Made by a program: the position numbers and the translations under genes. Under the pieces are notes generated by a model. It had not been told where the DNA came from. It worked only from the letters and a program-made list of their open reading frames with translations, and did not search any database. This document shows, one piece after another, positions 9,417-18,207 of a stretch of 64,000 nucleotides of DNA (position 1 is the stretch's first letter; each line of letters begins with the position of its first letter). Source of the stretch: Hadesarchaea archaeon (GTDB lineage: Archaea > Hadarchaeota > Hadarchaeia > Hadarchaeales > Hadarchaeaceae); assembly GCA_029259175.1 (NCBI GenBank), contig JAPDJH010000005.1, positions 57,913 through 121,912 on the forward strand, read 5' to 3'.

Positions 9417-10576
9417 GAGAGGTAGCGGTGATTGGAGTAGGCTTGACCAAGTTCGGCGAGCAATGGGATATCTCATTCAGAGAGATGTTGCTCGAAGCCG
9501 GGATCCGTGCCATCGAAGACGCAGGGATTGACGGAAAGCAACTCGATGCGTTGTATGTGGGAAACATGTCGGCAGGACAGTTCGTGAAACAAGAACACAT
9601 CGCATCGCTCATAGCCGACAACGCTGGATTGACACCCATAGCTGCCACCAGAGTAGAAGCTGCGTGTGCCTCTGGCGGGCTCGCGTTCAGGCAGGCAGTT
9701 ATTGCCGTTGCTTCTGGCCACCATGACTTCGTGGTCGCCGCCGGGATAGAGAAGATGACGGATTTGCTGACTGCTGGGGTCACTGGGGCTCTCGCCACAG
9801 CTGCCGATCAAGAATGGGAGGTTTACCAGGGGGCCACGTTTCCTGCTTTATACGCTTTGATGGCGCGGCGACACATGCACGAATTCGGAACCACTGAAGA
9901 GCAGCTCGCGATGGTGGCCGTTAAAAACCACTCCAACGCCTGTCTCAATCCCTACGCGCAGTACCACACTAAAATCACTGTTGAGCAGGTTTTGAAATCC
10001 CCGCCCGTTGCCAAGCCCTTAAAACTCTTGGATTGTTCACCCATAACGGACGGTGCGGCGTGTGTGATTCTGGCTCCCGCAGAAAAGGCACGTCGATTCA
10101 CGGACACGCCCATATTGGTGGCGGGTACTGGACAGGCCAGCGACACCATTTCTCTTCACAGCCGCCAAACACTCACCGGGCTTATGGCGACTGTGGAGGC
10201 CGCGCGTGCTGCCTATAAAATGGCTGGCATGGGACCAAAGGATGTTGACCTTGCCGAAGTTCACGATTGTTTCACGATCGCCGAAATAATGGCTATCGAA
10301 GATCTGGGATTCTGCAAGAAAGGAAAGGGGGGTCAGCTAACAGAAGAAGGAGAGACCGCTCTTGGTGGTAAGATACCCATCAACACCAGCGGGGGGCTCA
10401 AAGGGAAAGGACATCCAGTCGGGGCCACCGGAATTGCCCAAGTAGTGGAGATAGTCACCCAGCTCCGTGGGGAGGCTGGAAAGCGACAAGTGGACGGTGC
10501 AGAAATAGGACTGGCGCACAATGTGGGCGGATCCGGTGGGACCGCTGTGGTACACGTGTTAAGGAGGATGGACTAA
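9413..10576 (+). CDS. Acetyl-CoA C-acetyltransferase (thiolase)
   Basis: 387 residues. It joins two acetyl-CoA to acetoacetyl-CoA, the substrate of the preceding gene. The nucleophile is Cys85 in [11 protein letters not shown]. The C-terminal [14 protein letters not shown] histidine motif is present, while the chain ends [15 protein letters not shown] rather than the bacterial C-x-G motif, as is usual for archaeal SCP2-like thiolases. Start and stop overlap both neighbours (four bases upstream, one base downstream), so the three genes are almost certainly co-translated. Confidence 0.96.
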   Translation: MREVAVIGVGLTKFGEQWDISFREMLLEAGIRAIEDAGIDGKQLDALYVGNMSAGQFVKQEHIASLIADNAGLTPIAATRVEAACASGGLAFRQAVIAVASGHHDFVVAAGIEKMTDLLTAGVTGALATAADQEWEVYQGATFPALYALMARRHMHEFGTTEEQLAMVAVKNHSNACLNPYAQYHTKITVEQVLKSPPVAKPLKLLDCSPITDGAACVILAPAEKARRFTDTPILVAGTGQASDTISLHSRQTLTGLMATVEAARAAYKMAGMGPKDVDLAEVHDCFTIAEIMAIEDLGFCKKGKGGQLTEEGETALGGKIPINTSGGLKGKGHPVGATGIAQVVEIVTQLRGEAGKRQVDGAEIGLAHNVGGSGGTAVVHVLRRMD

Positions 10577-10977
10577 TGGGCGTGCCCCGATTCTGGAGAG
10601 AGATCCCGAGCCGGTACAACCTGATCGGTGTGAAATGTGGAAACTGCAACAAGATTTTGTTCCCGCCCAGATTCATCTGTCCTCACTGCCGCAGGACGGG
10701 AAAACTCGAACCCTACAAATTGAAACCGAAGGGGAAAGTGCTGTCTTACACCGTAATCCACGTCGCAGCACAGGGTTTCGAACGGATGGTGCCATACATC
10801 CTTGGCATAATAGAACTGGAAGACGGACCAAGGATAATGGCTCAGATAACGGACTGTGATGAAAAGGAAATCAACATCGGAGACGAGGTTGAAATCATCT
10901 TTCGAAAAATGGGGGAAGAAGGGAAGGAAGGAGTCATCTATTACGGATTCAAGGCGCGAAAAATCCCGAAAAGCTAG
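10576..10977 (+). CDS. DUF35 Zn-ribbon/OB-fold protein (thiolase-HMGCS scaffold)
   Basis: 133 residues. A rubredoxin-like zinc ribbon with C21-x2-C24 and C35-x2-C38 is followed by an OB-fold (PKGKVLSYTVIHVAAQGFERMVPYILGIIELEDGPRIMAQI). In archaea this family bridges thiolase and HMG-CoA synthase and helps channel acetoacetyl-CoA between them. The ATG shares a base with the thiolase stop codon, which fits that role. The 3' end overlaps the convergent TrmI gene by four bases. Confidence 0.93.
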   Translation: MGVPRFWREIPSRYNLIGVKCGNCNKILFPPRFICPHCRRTGKLEPYKLKPKGKVLSYTVIHVAAQGFERMVPYILGIIELEDGPRIMAQITDCDEKEINIGDEVEIIFRKMGEEGKEGVIYYGFKARKIPKS

Positions 10978-11735
10978 ATCCGTCTGGCAAAGGTCATATA
11001 ACCTGTATGGGCGATCATCCGTGTTTTGGGACGTGTGGCATTCGGCTTTACTTCGATTTCCCGCACCAAACACTCGATGGTGAAGATCTCTTTGAAGCGG
11101 TGGCTGCTCAACGCCTCATACACTCTCTTAACCGGCTCAATACAGGGAGAAAAAACAAAAAGGTGTCCGCCGGGCTTCAAAGCATTTTCAGCGTGTGGTA
11201 TCGCGTCCTCAGGCTTTGGGATATCCAAGGTAACCAGATCTACATCTCGCTCGTCTATGCCCTGACAGATGTCCTGCTGCTTTACCGTCACGACATCTTC
11301 GAGGCCGGTGAAGCGTATGTTTCTCCGCGCAAGCTCGACAAAATCTTCTCTTATCTCGTATGAGTAAACATGACCGGTCGGGCGAACCAGATGACCGAGA
11401 AAAATTGCCAAACAGCCCGAGCCGGTTCCGCCGTCCACAACCACGCTGCCCGGCCCCACCCCCGTGTTGGCGAGGATCTGTGCGGCATCCTTTGGAAGCA
11501 AAACCTGGGGGACACGCCGGATTTTCTGAATATAGTCTACTACAGACGGTCGCAATACTACAAACGGTTTTCCAAGATGTGAATGAATTACCGTTCCAGG
11601 TTGCGCTCCTATCGCCTGCGAGAGGTCTACCACGCCGAATCGGGTATTGAACTTTCGCGGCTCCGCTCTAACCAGATACTTGCCTCCTTGCTCGTCAATC
11701 AGCAGAACCCGCTCACCTTCAACAAACCCCGACAT
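10974..11735 (-). CDS. trmI: tRNA (adenine-N1)-methyltransferase TrmI
   Basis: 253 residues, Rossmann SAM-dependent methyltransferase that modifies A57/A58 of the tRNA T-loop. An N-terminal beta domain (GERVLLIDEQGGKYLVRA) precedes SAM motif I VVVDGGTGSGCLAIFLG (about 98-114), EIREDFVELARRNI, and LDIPKPEDAIPHAENALKPGGHLFVFSPC. The pattern matches archaeal TrmI rather than bacterial TrmB. It diverges from secF. Confidence 0.93.
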   Translation of the reverse strand: MSGFVEGERVLLIDEQGGKYLVRAEPRKFNTRFGVVDLSQAIGAQPGTVIHSHLGKPFVVLRPSVVDYIQKIRRVPQVLLPKDAAQILANTGVGPGSVVVDGGTGSGCLAIFLGHLVRPTGHVYSYEIREDFVELARRNIRFTGLEDVVTVKQQDICQGIDERDVDLVTLDIPKPEDAIPHAENALKPGGHLFVFSPCIEPVKRVYEALSSHRFKEIFTIECLVREIEVKPNATRPKTRMIAHTGYMTFARRI

Positions 11736-11782
11736 ATGCTCGAGCCGTTATATATTGGGTGATAAAAAAATAAGGGGTTGCG

Positions 11783-12595
11783 ATGGAACAACAATCACGG
11801 CCTGCTGTCGAGAAAGGGCCTGCGTGGTGGCTGTTGGGGGTCGCTCTCGGCCTCACCGTCCTCTTTGCAGGATTGGTGTCTCTTGGTCACATCAAATGGT
11901 CGGGTGAGTTTCAGTCCAGTCTACTGGTCGAAGTGAGAGGCGGGGAAGAACAACAAAGCATTGTTGAGCAGATAAAAGCCATCACAAGTGCTTCGGTGGC
12001 CACGGCGCAAGCTGAAAATCTGCTGTTTGTTGAGGTTTTCACTCCTTACACGGCCGAACTCGCGAGCGAGCTAGAAAATTCTATTTCGGGCATTGAAGTC
12101 AAAGAATTAAAACCGGTGTTTGAACATGATGTGTTTTACTCATTTCTAATTGCACTTGTAGGTGCATTGGTAATACTGGGAGCTCTGCTCTTGGTAGCGA
12201 TAAGGAAAAGAAGGCCTGCATGGATTGTTCCTCTTACTATAGGGACAACTATCGGAAGTGCTCTCGGACTTTACGTGCTTGTGGGGCTTTCAGTCGATCA
12301 GCAGACGATTATCGCCGCGGTGCTTCTGGCACTATACATGATAACCATAGAGTCGAGGAGTTTGATCCGACCACCGAGAATGGTTGAACCAAAGTCTTGG
12401 ACCACCCCGACGATGAGTGCTTTGGTGATTCTGCTGGTCTGCTTTCTTCCGGTTTCTCTCATTCTTGGTCCAAGTTTCTTCGTGTTGGTATTCATCGGAG
12501 GTCTGATGGGGTGTTTGACTGTCTCTCTGGTGGTGGAGCCTGCTTTGGTGGAAAAAATGCCTCGTGAGATGGTGAAGTACCATGTCAGTCTATAG
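11783..12595 (+). CDS. secF: Protein-export membrane protein SecF
   Basis: 270 residues with an N-terminal membrane segment (WWLLGVALGLTVLFAGLVSL), an extracytoplasmic domain, then five hydrophobic segments from ~residue 112. Together with SecD it forms the RND-type accessory of the Sec translocon. Sequence divergence is high: the family motifs in TM4-5 are weak (GTTIGSALGLYVLVGLSVDQQTI is the recognisable region). The assignment leans on the SecF-SecD order, on topology and on the clearer SecD next door. The genes overlap by 14 bases. TATA-like TTATATATT (11748-11756) lies about 27 nt upstream of the start. Confidence 0.82.
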   Translation: MEQQSRPAVEKGPAWWLLGVALGLTVLFAGLVSLGHIKWSGEFQSSLLVEVRGGEEQQSIVEQIKAITSASVATAQAENLLFVEVFTPYTAELASELENSISGIEVKELKPVFEHDVFYSFLIALVGALVILGALLLVAIRKRRPAWIVPLTIGTTIGSALGLYVLVGLSVDQQTIIAAVLLALYMITIESRSLIRPPRMVEPKSWTTPTMSALVILLVCFLPVSLILGPSFFVLVFIGGLMGCLTVSLVVEPALVEKMPREMVKYHVSL

Positions 12596-14324
12596 AGAAA
12601 AGAAGTTCCATCTGTGGGCGCTCCTGAGTGTGCTCTCCCTATTATTAGTATGGCAGCCGTGGCATGGATTGCTCCCGGCTGTGCGGGGTGTTCCGGCGGG
12701 GATAGAAACGAGCGGAGGATATGGAGTTTTGCTGGAATACCAATCATCCATTGTCGATTTTAGGGTTGAAGCTATTGATTTCGATGCTGCTTGGGACTCC
12801 GTTGTGGATGTGCTTTCGCCTTACTGGAGTGCTAGGCTCATTTCGAGCGAGCCGAGTGAAAACCTCATTAGGTTCGAAGTGGGTGGCCAGGTAACTACCA
12901 CATACCTGCAGACTTTGCTTGGCACAATAGGAACTGTAGAAAACGTGGTAACAGGAGTTTCACAGCTAGACGAACAAACAGCGAGGTCACTCAAACATCG
13001 GCTTGACCCTCACGGACTTGCCGGAACTAGTATACGATTGAGCCAAAACAGCATTTGGATAGAAACGCAAAAAGACCCCGAACTCATACAGGACACGCTC
13101 ACAAAACAAGGTCGGCTGGAACTCTTCGTTGAAAAACAACGTGCTATCGGGCCTGAAGATATCCTGGCGATTGGGAGGGCTTCCGAATCGGGCACACTGG
13201 GAGTGATTCCCATCTACTTCACCGAAGAGGGAGAAGCCGACTTCAACAACGCCGTGCTGGGAAAGGGAGGTTCTCGGCTAACAGCGTATCTGGATCGGCC
13301 ATTCGACGCGGTGATTCTCTTTGATAACGTCCTGCTGCCCGAGTTTCTAAATCTCCTCTATGACAATATTGAAAACATATTCAAAGTCAAGGATACGCTG
13401 GAGCCAATAATGGTCACAGCTTTTCCAACAGATCCCAACGAACTCTCTCCAGAAATCGTTCAATACCTAAACGTCCATGCTGGAGAGAAACTGCGCGTGA
13501 TTCTGCTCGGAACCGAAGACGATTTCTCCACCGAATTCCTCGAAGCCATTCCACAACCGTACGTTTACGAGTTCTTTGAAAAAAGACCGGGAGAAGAAGC
13601 CGACGATTGGGTCATTCGGGCTTGCGGGGTGCTCTCGACATTCCTTATAAGCGACGAGTTGGCGGAGAACGGGTTGGCCCCGGGGGGTGGTATTAACGTG
13701 CCCGTCGTTGGAGGATATCAAGCAGCAAAAACTTATCGAACCATCATTGCATACCCGCTCCCGGTTCGGGTTTCTGAAATCACCGTCGCAACCCTAGAGA
13801 GCACGGTCTCTACTAGCTTCGTCGATATGGTGTTTTTCGGCTCTGCCTTGGGGCTGATACTCTCTTCGGCTTTGGTGAGCCGCTGGTACCGGCGAGGCGA
13901 TTTCGGATTAGCTCTGCTCATTAGTGGAGGATCCGTCCTTCTTTTGGTTCTAGCAACTGTCGCGGTGCTCAAGATAACTCTCACAGCGAATAGCGCACTA
14001 CTTGTGTCTGGAATATTCTATGTATGTTTGGTCCAACTACTATTTGTAACTCGCGAATTGTTGGCTGGAATAAAAGGTGAGGAAAAAGTGAAAATCGGAT
14101 GGCGGATCCCAAAAGCCATTGCCACGATTTATCTCAGTTCTCTCGCGGTTGGAGCTTTGCTCATTGCTTTGAGTGCAATGAAAATCGAATTGGTGTTGGG
14201 GGGTGCCGCTGTTTTTATTGTGGCGGCCATGCTCAACTCGTTCTTAGTCGCGCCCATTCACGGGAGGATTTTGGAGACTCTGGTATCACGGGGTATTGAA
14301 AAGCAGGAGCAGGCTCAAGTATAA
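12582..14324 (+). CDS. secD: Protein-export membrane protein SecD
   Basis: 580 residues. An N-terminal membrane anchor (residues ~9-24) is followed by a large extracytoplasmic domain beginning GGYGVLLEYQ, where SecD usually has GLDLxGG. VTGVSQLDEQTARSLKHRLDPHGLAGTSIRLSQNSIWIETQKDPELIQDTLTKQGRLELFVEKQ is the P1-type repeat. At least five C-terminal membrane segments run from ~410 to 560. SecDF uses the ion gradient to finish protein export. It may help export large surface proteins such as the one at the right edge of this window. Confidence 0.88.
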   Translation: MSVYREKKFHLWALLSVLSLLLVWQPWHGLLPAVRGVPAGIETSGGYGVLLEYQSSIVDFRVEAIDFDAAWDSVVDVLSPYWSARLISSEPSENLIRFEVGGQVTTTYLQTLLGTIGTVENVVTGVSQLDEQTARSLKHRLDPHGLAGTSIRLSQNSIWIETQKDPELIQDTLTKQGRLELFVEKQRAIGPEDILAIGRASESGTLGVIPIYFTEEGEADFNNAVLGKGGSRLTAYLDRPFDAVILFDNVLLPEFLNLLYDNIENIFKVKDTLEPIMVTAFPTDPNELSPEIVQYLNVHAGEKLRVILLGTEDDFSTEFLEAIPQPYVYEFFEKRPGEEADDWVIRACGVLSTFLISDELAENGLAPGGGINVPVVGGYQAAKTYRTIIAYPLPVRVSEITVATLESTVSTSFVDMVFFGSALGLILSSALVSRWYRRGDFGLALLISGGSVLLLVLATVAVLKITLTANSALLVSGIFYVCLVQLLFVTRELLAGIKGEEKVKIGWRIPKAIATIYLSSLAVGALLIALSAMKIELVLGGAAVFIVAAMLNSFLVAPIHGRILETLVSRGIEKQEQAQV

Positions 14325-14585
14325 TCCGGTCAAAATCCACATTGCTGCTAAAGCCAGACAAAATTCCTTGAAATAACCGAATTTTTTGAACGCTCGGGCA
14401 CCAATTAGCACTATCCCTGTCAGACCTATGGAAAAAAACGGGAGAATCGCTGCAGCAACCCAACGCACGTCAACACCAAACACTATCAAAAGAAACGCGA
14501 GCAAGCCGCCGAATACCAGCAATAAGGTTACAGGATAGAAAAGCGCAAACAAAACGTAAATTCTTGAGCGATGCATACCCATCAC
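14286..14585 (-). CDS. Small membrane protein of unknown function
   Basis: 99 residues with three predicted membrane segments (about 8-35, 41-63 and 74-96) separated by short basic turns (RAFKKFGYFKE). I do not recognise a family. It starts four bases into the end of the UPF0216 gene, so it is the last gene of the minus-strand ATP synthase-UPF0216 string. Its 3' end overlaps the convergent secD by 39 nt, an unusually deep convergent overlap. The overlap is mostly a consequence of its C-terminal hydrophobic codons, so the gene looks real but its end may have drifted. Confidence 0.7.
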   Translation of the reverse strand: MMGMHRSRIYVLFALFYPVTLLLVFGGLLAFLLIVFGVDVRWVAAAILPFFSIGLTGIVLIGARAFKKFGYFKEFCLALAAMWILTGLYLSLLLLFNTP

Positions 14586-14983
14586 GGCACAAATAGATAC
14601 TCGGTGGTTGTCGGAAGTTTTCTGCGCAAAGACATGATTTCTGGACGGTAGAGAATTAACTCATCGCTCTCATTCTTGTTTAAAACTTTGGCTGCAACAC
14701 GTGCCTCCAAACCAACAAGCTTTGCCGTTCCACTACCAAGTTTTCGATCTATTCGAATTAACATCGGGAGCCTCAAACTTGAGTGCCAATCCTTGGGTAA
14801 CGCGGTCGCTAAGAGATCCAGTTCCTTTTTGTCGAAATAGTGGCGGCCCCCGTTTTTTAACTCCACGTAAGGCTCCGAAGCGTTTAGTGCTTCAGCTAAG
14901 GTTATCCGCTCTCGGGGCAGATGAGCATTAAGCTTCGCCTGTTCTTGTCGTATAAAGGCCTCAATATCCATGCTCCCACTCAT
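14582..14983 (-). CDS. UPF0216 (DUF61) family protein
   Basis: 133 residues. LNAHLPRERITLAEALNASEPYVELKNGGRHYFDKKELDLLA matches the archaeal UPF0216 family, conserved but uncharacterised. The start may be the ATG at 14983 or the one four codons later (MDIEAFIRQEQ). It follows atpD by 31 nt in the same direction and overlaps the small membrane gene by four bases, suggesting cotranscription with the ATP synthase arm. Confidence 0.82.
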   Translation of the reverse strand: MSGSMDIEAFIRQEQAKLNAHLPRERITLAEALNASEPYVELKNGGRHYFDKKELDLLATALPKDWHSSLRLPMLIRIDRKLGSGTAKLVGLEARVAAKVLNKNESDELILYRPEIMSLRRKLPTTTEYLFVP

Positions 14984-15014
14984 CTTGGGGTTTGCCTTGG
15001 TTTAACTCTTGGAC

Positions 15015-15653
15015 TTACTGATGCCTTCTCTCTAGTATCGCCTTGATGCGTTTCAATCGGGTGAAGTTCTCACGTTCGATTTCGTCCAACCGGCTCTGGA
15101 TAAATTTAATCATTTGTTGAAGTCTCGGAATCAGCACATGCTCCAGGGCGTTAACGCGCCGTTTGGTTCGCTCTAGTTCTCGCGCCAAAGCATAAGCGGC
15201 CGCTTCTAGCTCTGCGAGTTTAACCAAATGTGCTAGTGCTTGTACAAATGCGGCTGTTGCCTTATCCAAAACTGCTGAAGTGCCATGAATCGAATACCCG
15301 GGCAATGGGGCTTTCTTGTCCTGATCTATCTCGACGTGAGGGACTGAGACTCCCATTAAATATCTGGTCTGAATCCTGAGCGTCACGTCGCGCTTCATCT
15401 CTCGTGCAGCTTGCAGAGTCTCGATGGTTCCTATCTCGGCTTGACAAATCGAGAGCTGTCCAAAGGCTTTCGAGAGACTCTCCAGCGCGTTCTTTCTGAC
15501 ATCTTCTATTTCCCTCAAAATCCCGAAGAATTCCATTATCAAAGCATCCATTTTCTCCCTCAGCAAATCGTGGCCTTTCTGTGCCAAAGCGATTCTGCGC
15601 CTGAGTTTTATGAGTTCCATTCTAGTCGGTGCAACTCCCAATGCCGTCGCCAT
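15015..15653 (-). CDS. atpD: A/V-type ATP synthase subunit D
   Basis: 212 residues, the usual length. TRMELIKLRRRIALAQKGHDLLREKMDAL is the diagnostic N-terminus. The chain forms two long helices (N- and C-terminal), building the central rotor stalk that couples the membrane ring to the A3B3 head. It lies two bases after atpF. In most archaea atpA and atpB stand between F and D; here they do not (see findings). Confidence 0.96.
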   Translation of the reverse strand: MATALGVAPTRMELIKLRRRIALAQKGHDLLREKMDALIMEFFGILREIEDVRKNALESLSKAFGQLSICQAEIGTIETLQAAREMKRDVTLRIQTRYLMGVSVPHVEIDQDKKAPLPGYSIHGTSAVLDKATAAFVQALAHLVKLAELEAAAYALARELERTKRRVNALEHVLIPRLQQMIKFIQSRLDEIERENFTRLKRIKAILERRHQ

Positions 15654-15655
15654 TC

Positions 15656-15988
15656 TTATTCCTCCCTTCTAACCACAACTTCAGCGCCCACTGTTCTCTT
15701 TATGAGCTCACGTAGCTCATCAACTTCTGGCATCCATCCACTCTTATCCGGAACCGCTAGGACCAGAGGTACTGGTTTCTTTCTGCGAAGCTCTTTGAGT
15801 TCAGGTGAGATCTGAGAGGCAATCCGGTGTGGCAGAATGATTAGCCCGATCTCTGGGTTGTCGAACAACTCGCGTATTTTCGCCAGAGTCGCCTCCATTC
15901 TCTCGTGGAGATAAAGTTGGGAAACCCCGGCCAAACCGAAACCGGAAATAAAATCTATGTCTCCTATGCAGGCAATTTTTAGACTCAC
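15656..15988 (-). CDS. atpF: A/V-type ATP synthase subunit F
   Basis: 110 residues from a GTG at 15988 (VSLKIACIGDIDFISGFGLAGV), preceded by a strong GGAGGTGA. The GTG overlaps the TGA of atpC (GTGA), so a longer reading to 16063 is unlikely. The central-stalk subunit binds subunit D and modulates ATPase activity. Length and the IGDIDFISGFGLAG start match the family. Confidence 0.93.
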   Translation of the reverse strand: MSLKIACIGDIDFISGFGLAGVSQLYLHERMEATLAKIRELFDNPEIGLIILPHRIASQISPELKELRRKKPVPLVLAVPDKSGWMPEVDELRELIKRTVGAEVVVRREE

Positions 15989-17106
15989 GACAAGCTCACC
16001 TCCAAAACTAGTCTCTTTTTTATTTCTGCAGCGGGGAGACCGTCGGCTTTCATGCGAAGACATTTTCTCAAGTTTCTGAACTCCGCCTCCTTGTGAGCAA
16101 CATAGGAAATCACGGGAGCTACTGAAAACTGGTGAAGCAAGGATAGCCGCTTACACAATTCGAGATAGAATCGGTCGAGCGCCCGCTCTGCAGCCTCGGG
16201 CCCTTCTCTCGCTATCTCCTCAGCTGCACTCGACAAGGCTGACCCCACCATCGTTATACGGATGGAGTGAATTGCCGATTTTATATCCTCAGCGACCATC
16301 ATGGCCTTGAGCATAGGCTCTGTGAGTTCATGACTCGGCCGTATCAGATACTTGTCGATTTCGGGCTCTGGAACACCAGCATCCTTCAGCCTCAATATGG
16401 TTTTAGCATTAACAGCGTCGACCAGATAACCCACCAGCTGTTTCAAGATTTTCCTATCAGTCTTTGTTTTCTGTGCAAGTTCCCATAACGATGAATAATA
16501 TGTTTTCTCGAGAGCCACCAACAAAGCCGGTAAACCGTGCTGTTCGTAGTCGGATAGTGCCCGTTGGAGCGAATCGCCGTAGTCCGTGCCCTTGAGGAAC
16601 TCTAGGAGCTGCTCCAGCGATTCTGCTGATGCCAACAGCTGCAAGCTTTCATACGTGTGAACGGGAGATGGTAGAAGCTCGCGGCTTCGTTCTTCCTTCG
16701 GAATTTGATAGTGGATGGCAGAAACTATCATTTTCAAGTTCCAGAGATACCGCTGCTCGACTATTTTTCGAATCACAGGGGCCGTGTCATCGGGAACCAA
16801 CGAAACTAGCTCGCGTAATCTTTGCACCACCAGACCGTGTAAAAGCCGCTCGAGCACTCGAAAATCGTCTTTGTCGGAGAACTCACGGACAACGCCTCCA
16901 TATTCGGTGCCCTCAAGAGCGAGTAGGGCCGAACGCAGGTCTGGCGTTTCTATTAATTCCATGAACTTGGATGTCGGGAGAAGCCTCGCCTCCCATGCAC
17001 TGACCGTTGAGTTGCAAAACACATAATCCATGGTGTGCTTGGTAGAAATGAAAAGCGCAGCAAAAAACAGTGCGATGGCTGTTAAGAACAAACCAACAAC
17101 AATCAT
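15985..17106 (-). CDS. atpC: A/V-type ATP synthase subunit C
   Basis: 373 residues, typical for subunit C (d-type socket) that links the proteolipid ring to the central stalk. It is all-helical with three similar repeats. Family-like segments include VCNSTVSAWEARLLPTSKFMELIE and YLVDAVNAKTILRLKDAGVPEPEIDKYLI. The N-terminal ~20 residues are hydrophobic (MIVVGLFLTAIALFFAALF), which is not always present, and may act as a membrane anchor. It abuts the atpE stop codon and overlaps atpF by four bases. Confidence 0.92.
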   Translation of the reverse strand: MIVVGLFLTAIALFFAALFISTKHTMDYVFCNSTVSAWEARLLPTSKFMELIETPDLRSALLALEGTEYGGVVREFSDKDDFRVLERLLHGLVVQRLRELVSLVPDDTAPVIRKIVEQRYLWNLKMIVSAIHYQIPKEERSRELLPSPVHTYESLQLLASAESLEQLLEFLKGTDYGDSLQRALSDYEQHGLPALLVALEKTYYSSLWELAQKTKTDRKILKQLVGYLVDAVNAKTILRLKDAGVPEPEIDKYLIRPSHELTEPMLKAMMVAEDIKSAIHSIRITMVGSALSSAAEEIAREGPEAAERALDRFYLELCKRLSLLHQFSVAPVISYVAHKEAEFRNLRKCLRMKADGLPAAEIKKRLVLEVSLS

Positions 17107-17718
17107 CTAGGCCCCTTCGAACAACGCCTTTGCGATCTCTACACGAAGGCGCTCCTGCTCTCTTCTCAACAAGCTGTCGAGTGTTTCGTCTGCAACTATC
17201 AAACCATCCGGGGTCTCGGCTCGAATTCCGCCAATAGCTGAAATCGGTTTGCCTAAAGACACTTCTTTTCCGGTTTTCTTCGAAATCTCGTCAAGCTTCT
17301 TCTCTAGGATTTTAGTATCCCGTTTATTCGCCCGCAGCACTACCTTATCAGACCCTAGTTCTTTGCATGTGCGCTCGGCCAGTTTGAGCAAATATTTCGA
17401 ATACTCGGCGGAAGACACGTACTTTTGAAGTGCTCGCCGGATCTCTTGAAGACCTTGTTCGATCAATTGTTCCCTCTTCTGCAAAAACTCTCTTCTCGCT
17501 CTCATCCGACCCTCAGCAAGAATCTGATCACGCATTCTCGCCCCTTCCGATTCAGTCTCGCGTGTTATCTGAAGCCGGCGCTCCTTGGCGGTTATTTTTG
17601 CACTGCCTAAGATTGTTTCGCTCTCACGCCTGGCCTCGCGGATAATTCTATCGGCTTCTCGTTTGGCTTCTGATAAAATCTCCTCTGCTAGCAGGGCCGC
17701 GCCTTTTTCTGCTCGCAA
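17107..17718 (-). CDS. atpE: A/V-type ATP synthase subunit E
   Basis: 203 residues. A long N-terminal coiled coil rich in Ala, Glu, Arg and Lys (about 1-100) is followed by a globular C-terminal domain containing GGIRAETPDGLIVADETLDSLLRREQERLRVEIAKALF, typical of subunit E. With subunit H it forms the peripheral stalk. Translation starts at a TTG (17718). No better start is in frame and the length fits. Confidence 0.93.
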   Translation of the reverse strand: MRAEKGAALLAEEILSEAKREADRIIREARRESETILGSAKITAKERRLQITRETESEGARMRDQILAEGRMRARREFLQKREQLIEQGLQEIRRALQKYVSSAEYSKYLLKLAERTCKELGSDKVVLRANKRDTKILEKKLDEISKKTGKEVSLGKPISAIGGIRAETPDGLIVADETLDSLLRREQERLRVEIAKALFEGA

Positions 17719-17736
17719 ACTTAGTCCCCCAGCGCC

Positions 17737-18207
17737 CTATGGAATCACTGTCGGGCTGGTGAGAAGCAAAATCGTCGCTAGCAAGCCAAGAATTGCATAC
17801 AACTCTACCATCACTGTATACATCATGCCGGGAGTAAAAGCCTCGGGACGTTTTGCCACCGCGTTCACGCTTGCTGTCGCCACCCGGCCCTGAAGCAAGG
17901 CTGTGAATCCTTGGAGAATCGCGGGACATGCAGCTGCGAGAACCACCAAACCGCTGATCTCCGGACTGAGAGTGCCCCCTAGAACTCCGCTGAAAATCAA
18001 TATCATAAAGCCGCCTATGAAACCGTAGATTCCTTGCGTTCCCGGCAACACCTCTAAGATGAAAAGCTTTGAAAACTTCTTTGGATCTTCCGCTGTCACC
18101 GCTGCTGCTGCAACACCTGTCATGCCCACTCCGATCGCTGACATGAGGCCTGGAATCGCTACGGCCAGACCTGCCGCCAGTACTACTAGAACGGCGTCAC
18201 TTACCAA
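17737..18207 (-). CDS. atpK: A/V-type ATP synthase proteolipid subunit K, Na+-type
   Basis: 156 residues with four membrane helices in two hairpins, the same size as the Na+-pumping NtpK of Enterococcus hirae. All five Na+ ligands known from that ring have counterparts: Leu54, Thr57 and Gln58 in EVLPGTQG, Gln106, and the carboxylate Glu135 in MVELYAIL. Spacing matches NtpK (Leu61, Thr64, Gln65, Gln110, Glu139). Only the second hairpin carries the TM4 glutamate, as in NtpK; Glu52, just before the first motif, is a possible extra acid. A Na+-coupled rotor is therefore predicted. The gene overlaps atpI by 11 bases. Confidence 0.95.
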   Translation of the reverse strand: MVSDAVLVVLAAGLAVAIPGLMSAIGVGMTGVAAAAVTAEDPKKFSKLFILEVLPGTQGIYGFIGGFMILIFSGVLGGTLSPEISGLVVLAAACPAILQGFTALLQGRVATASVNAVAKRPEAFTPGMMYTVMVELYAILGLLATILLLTSPTVIP

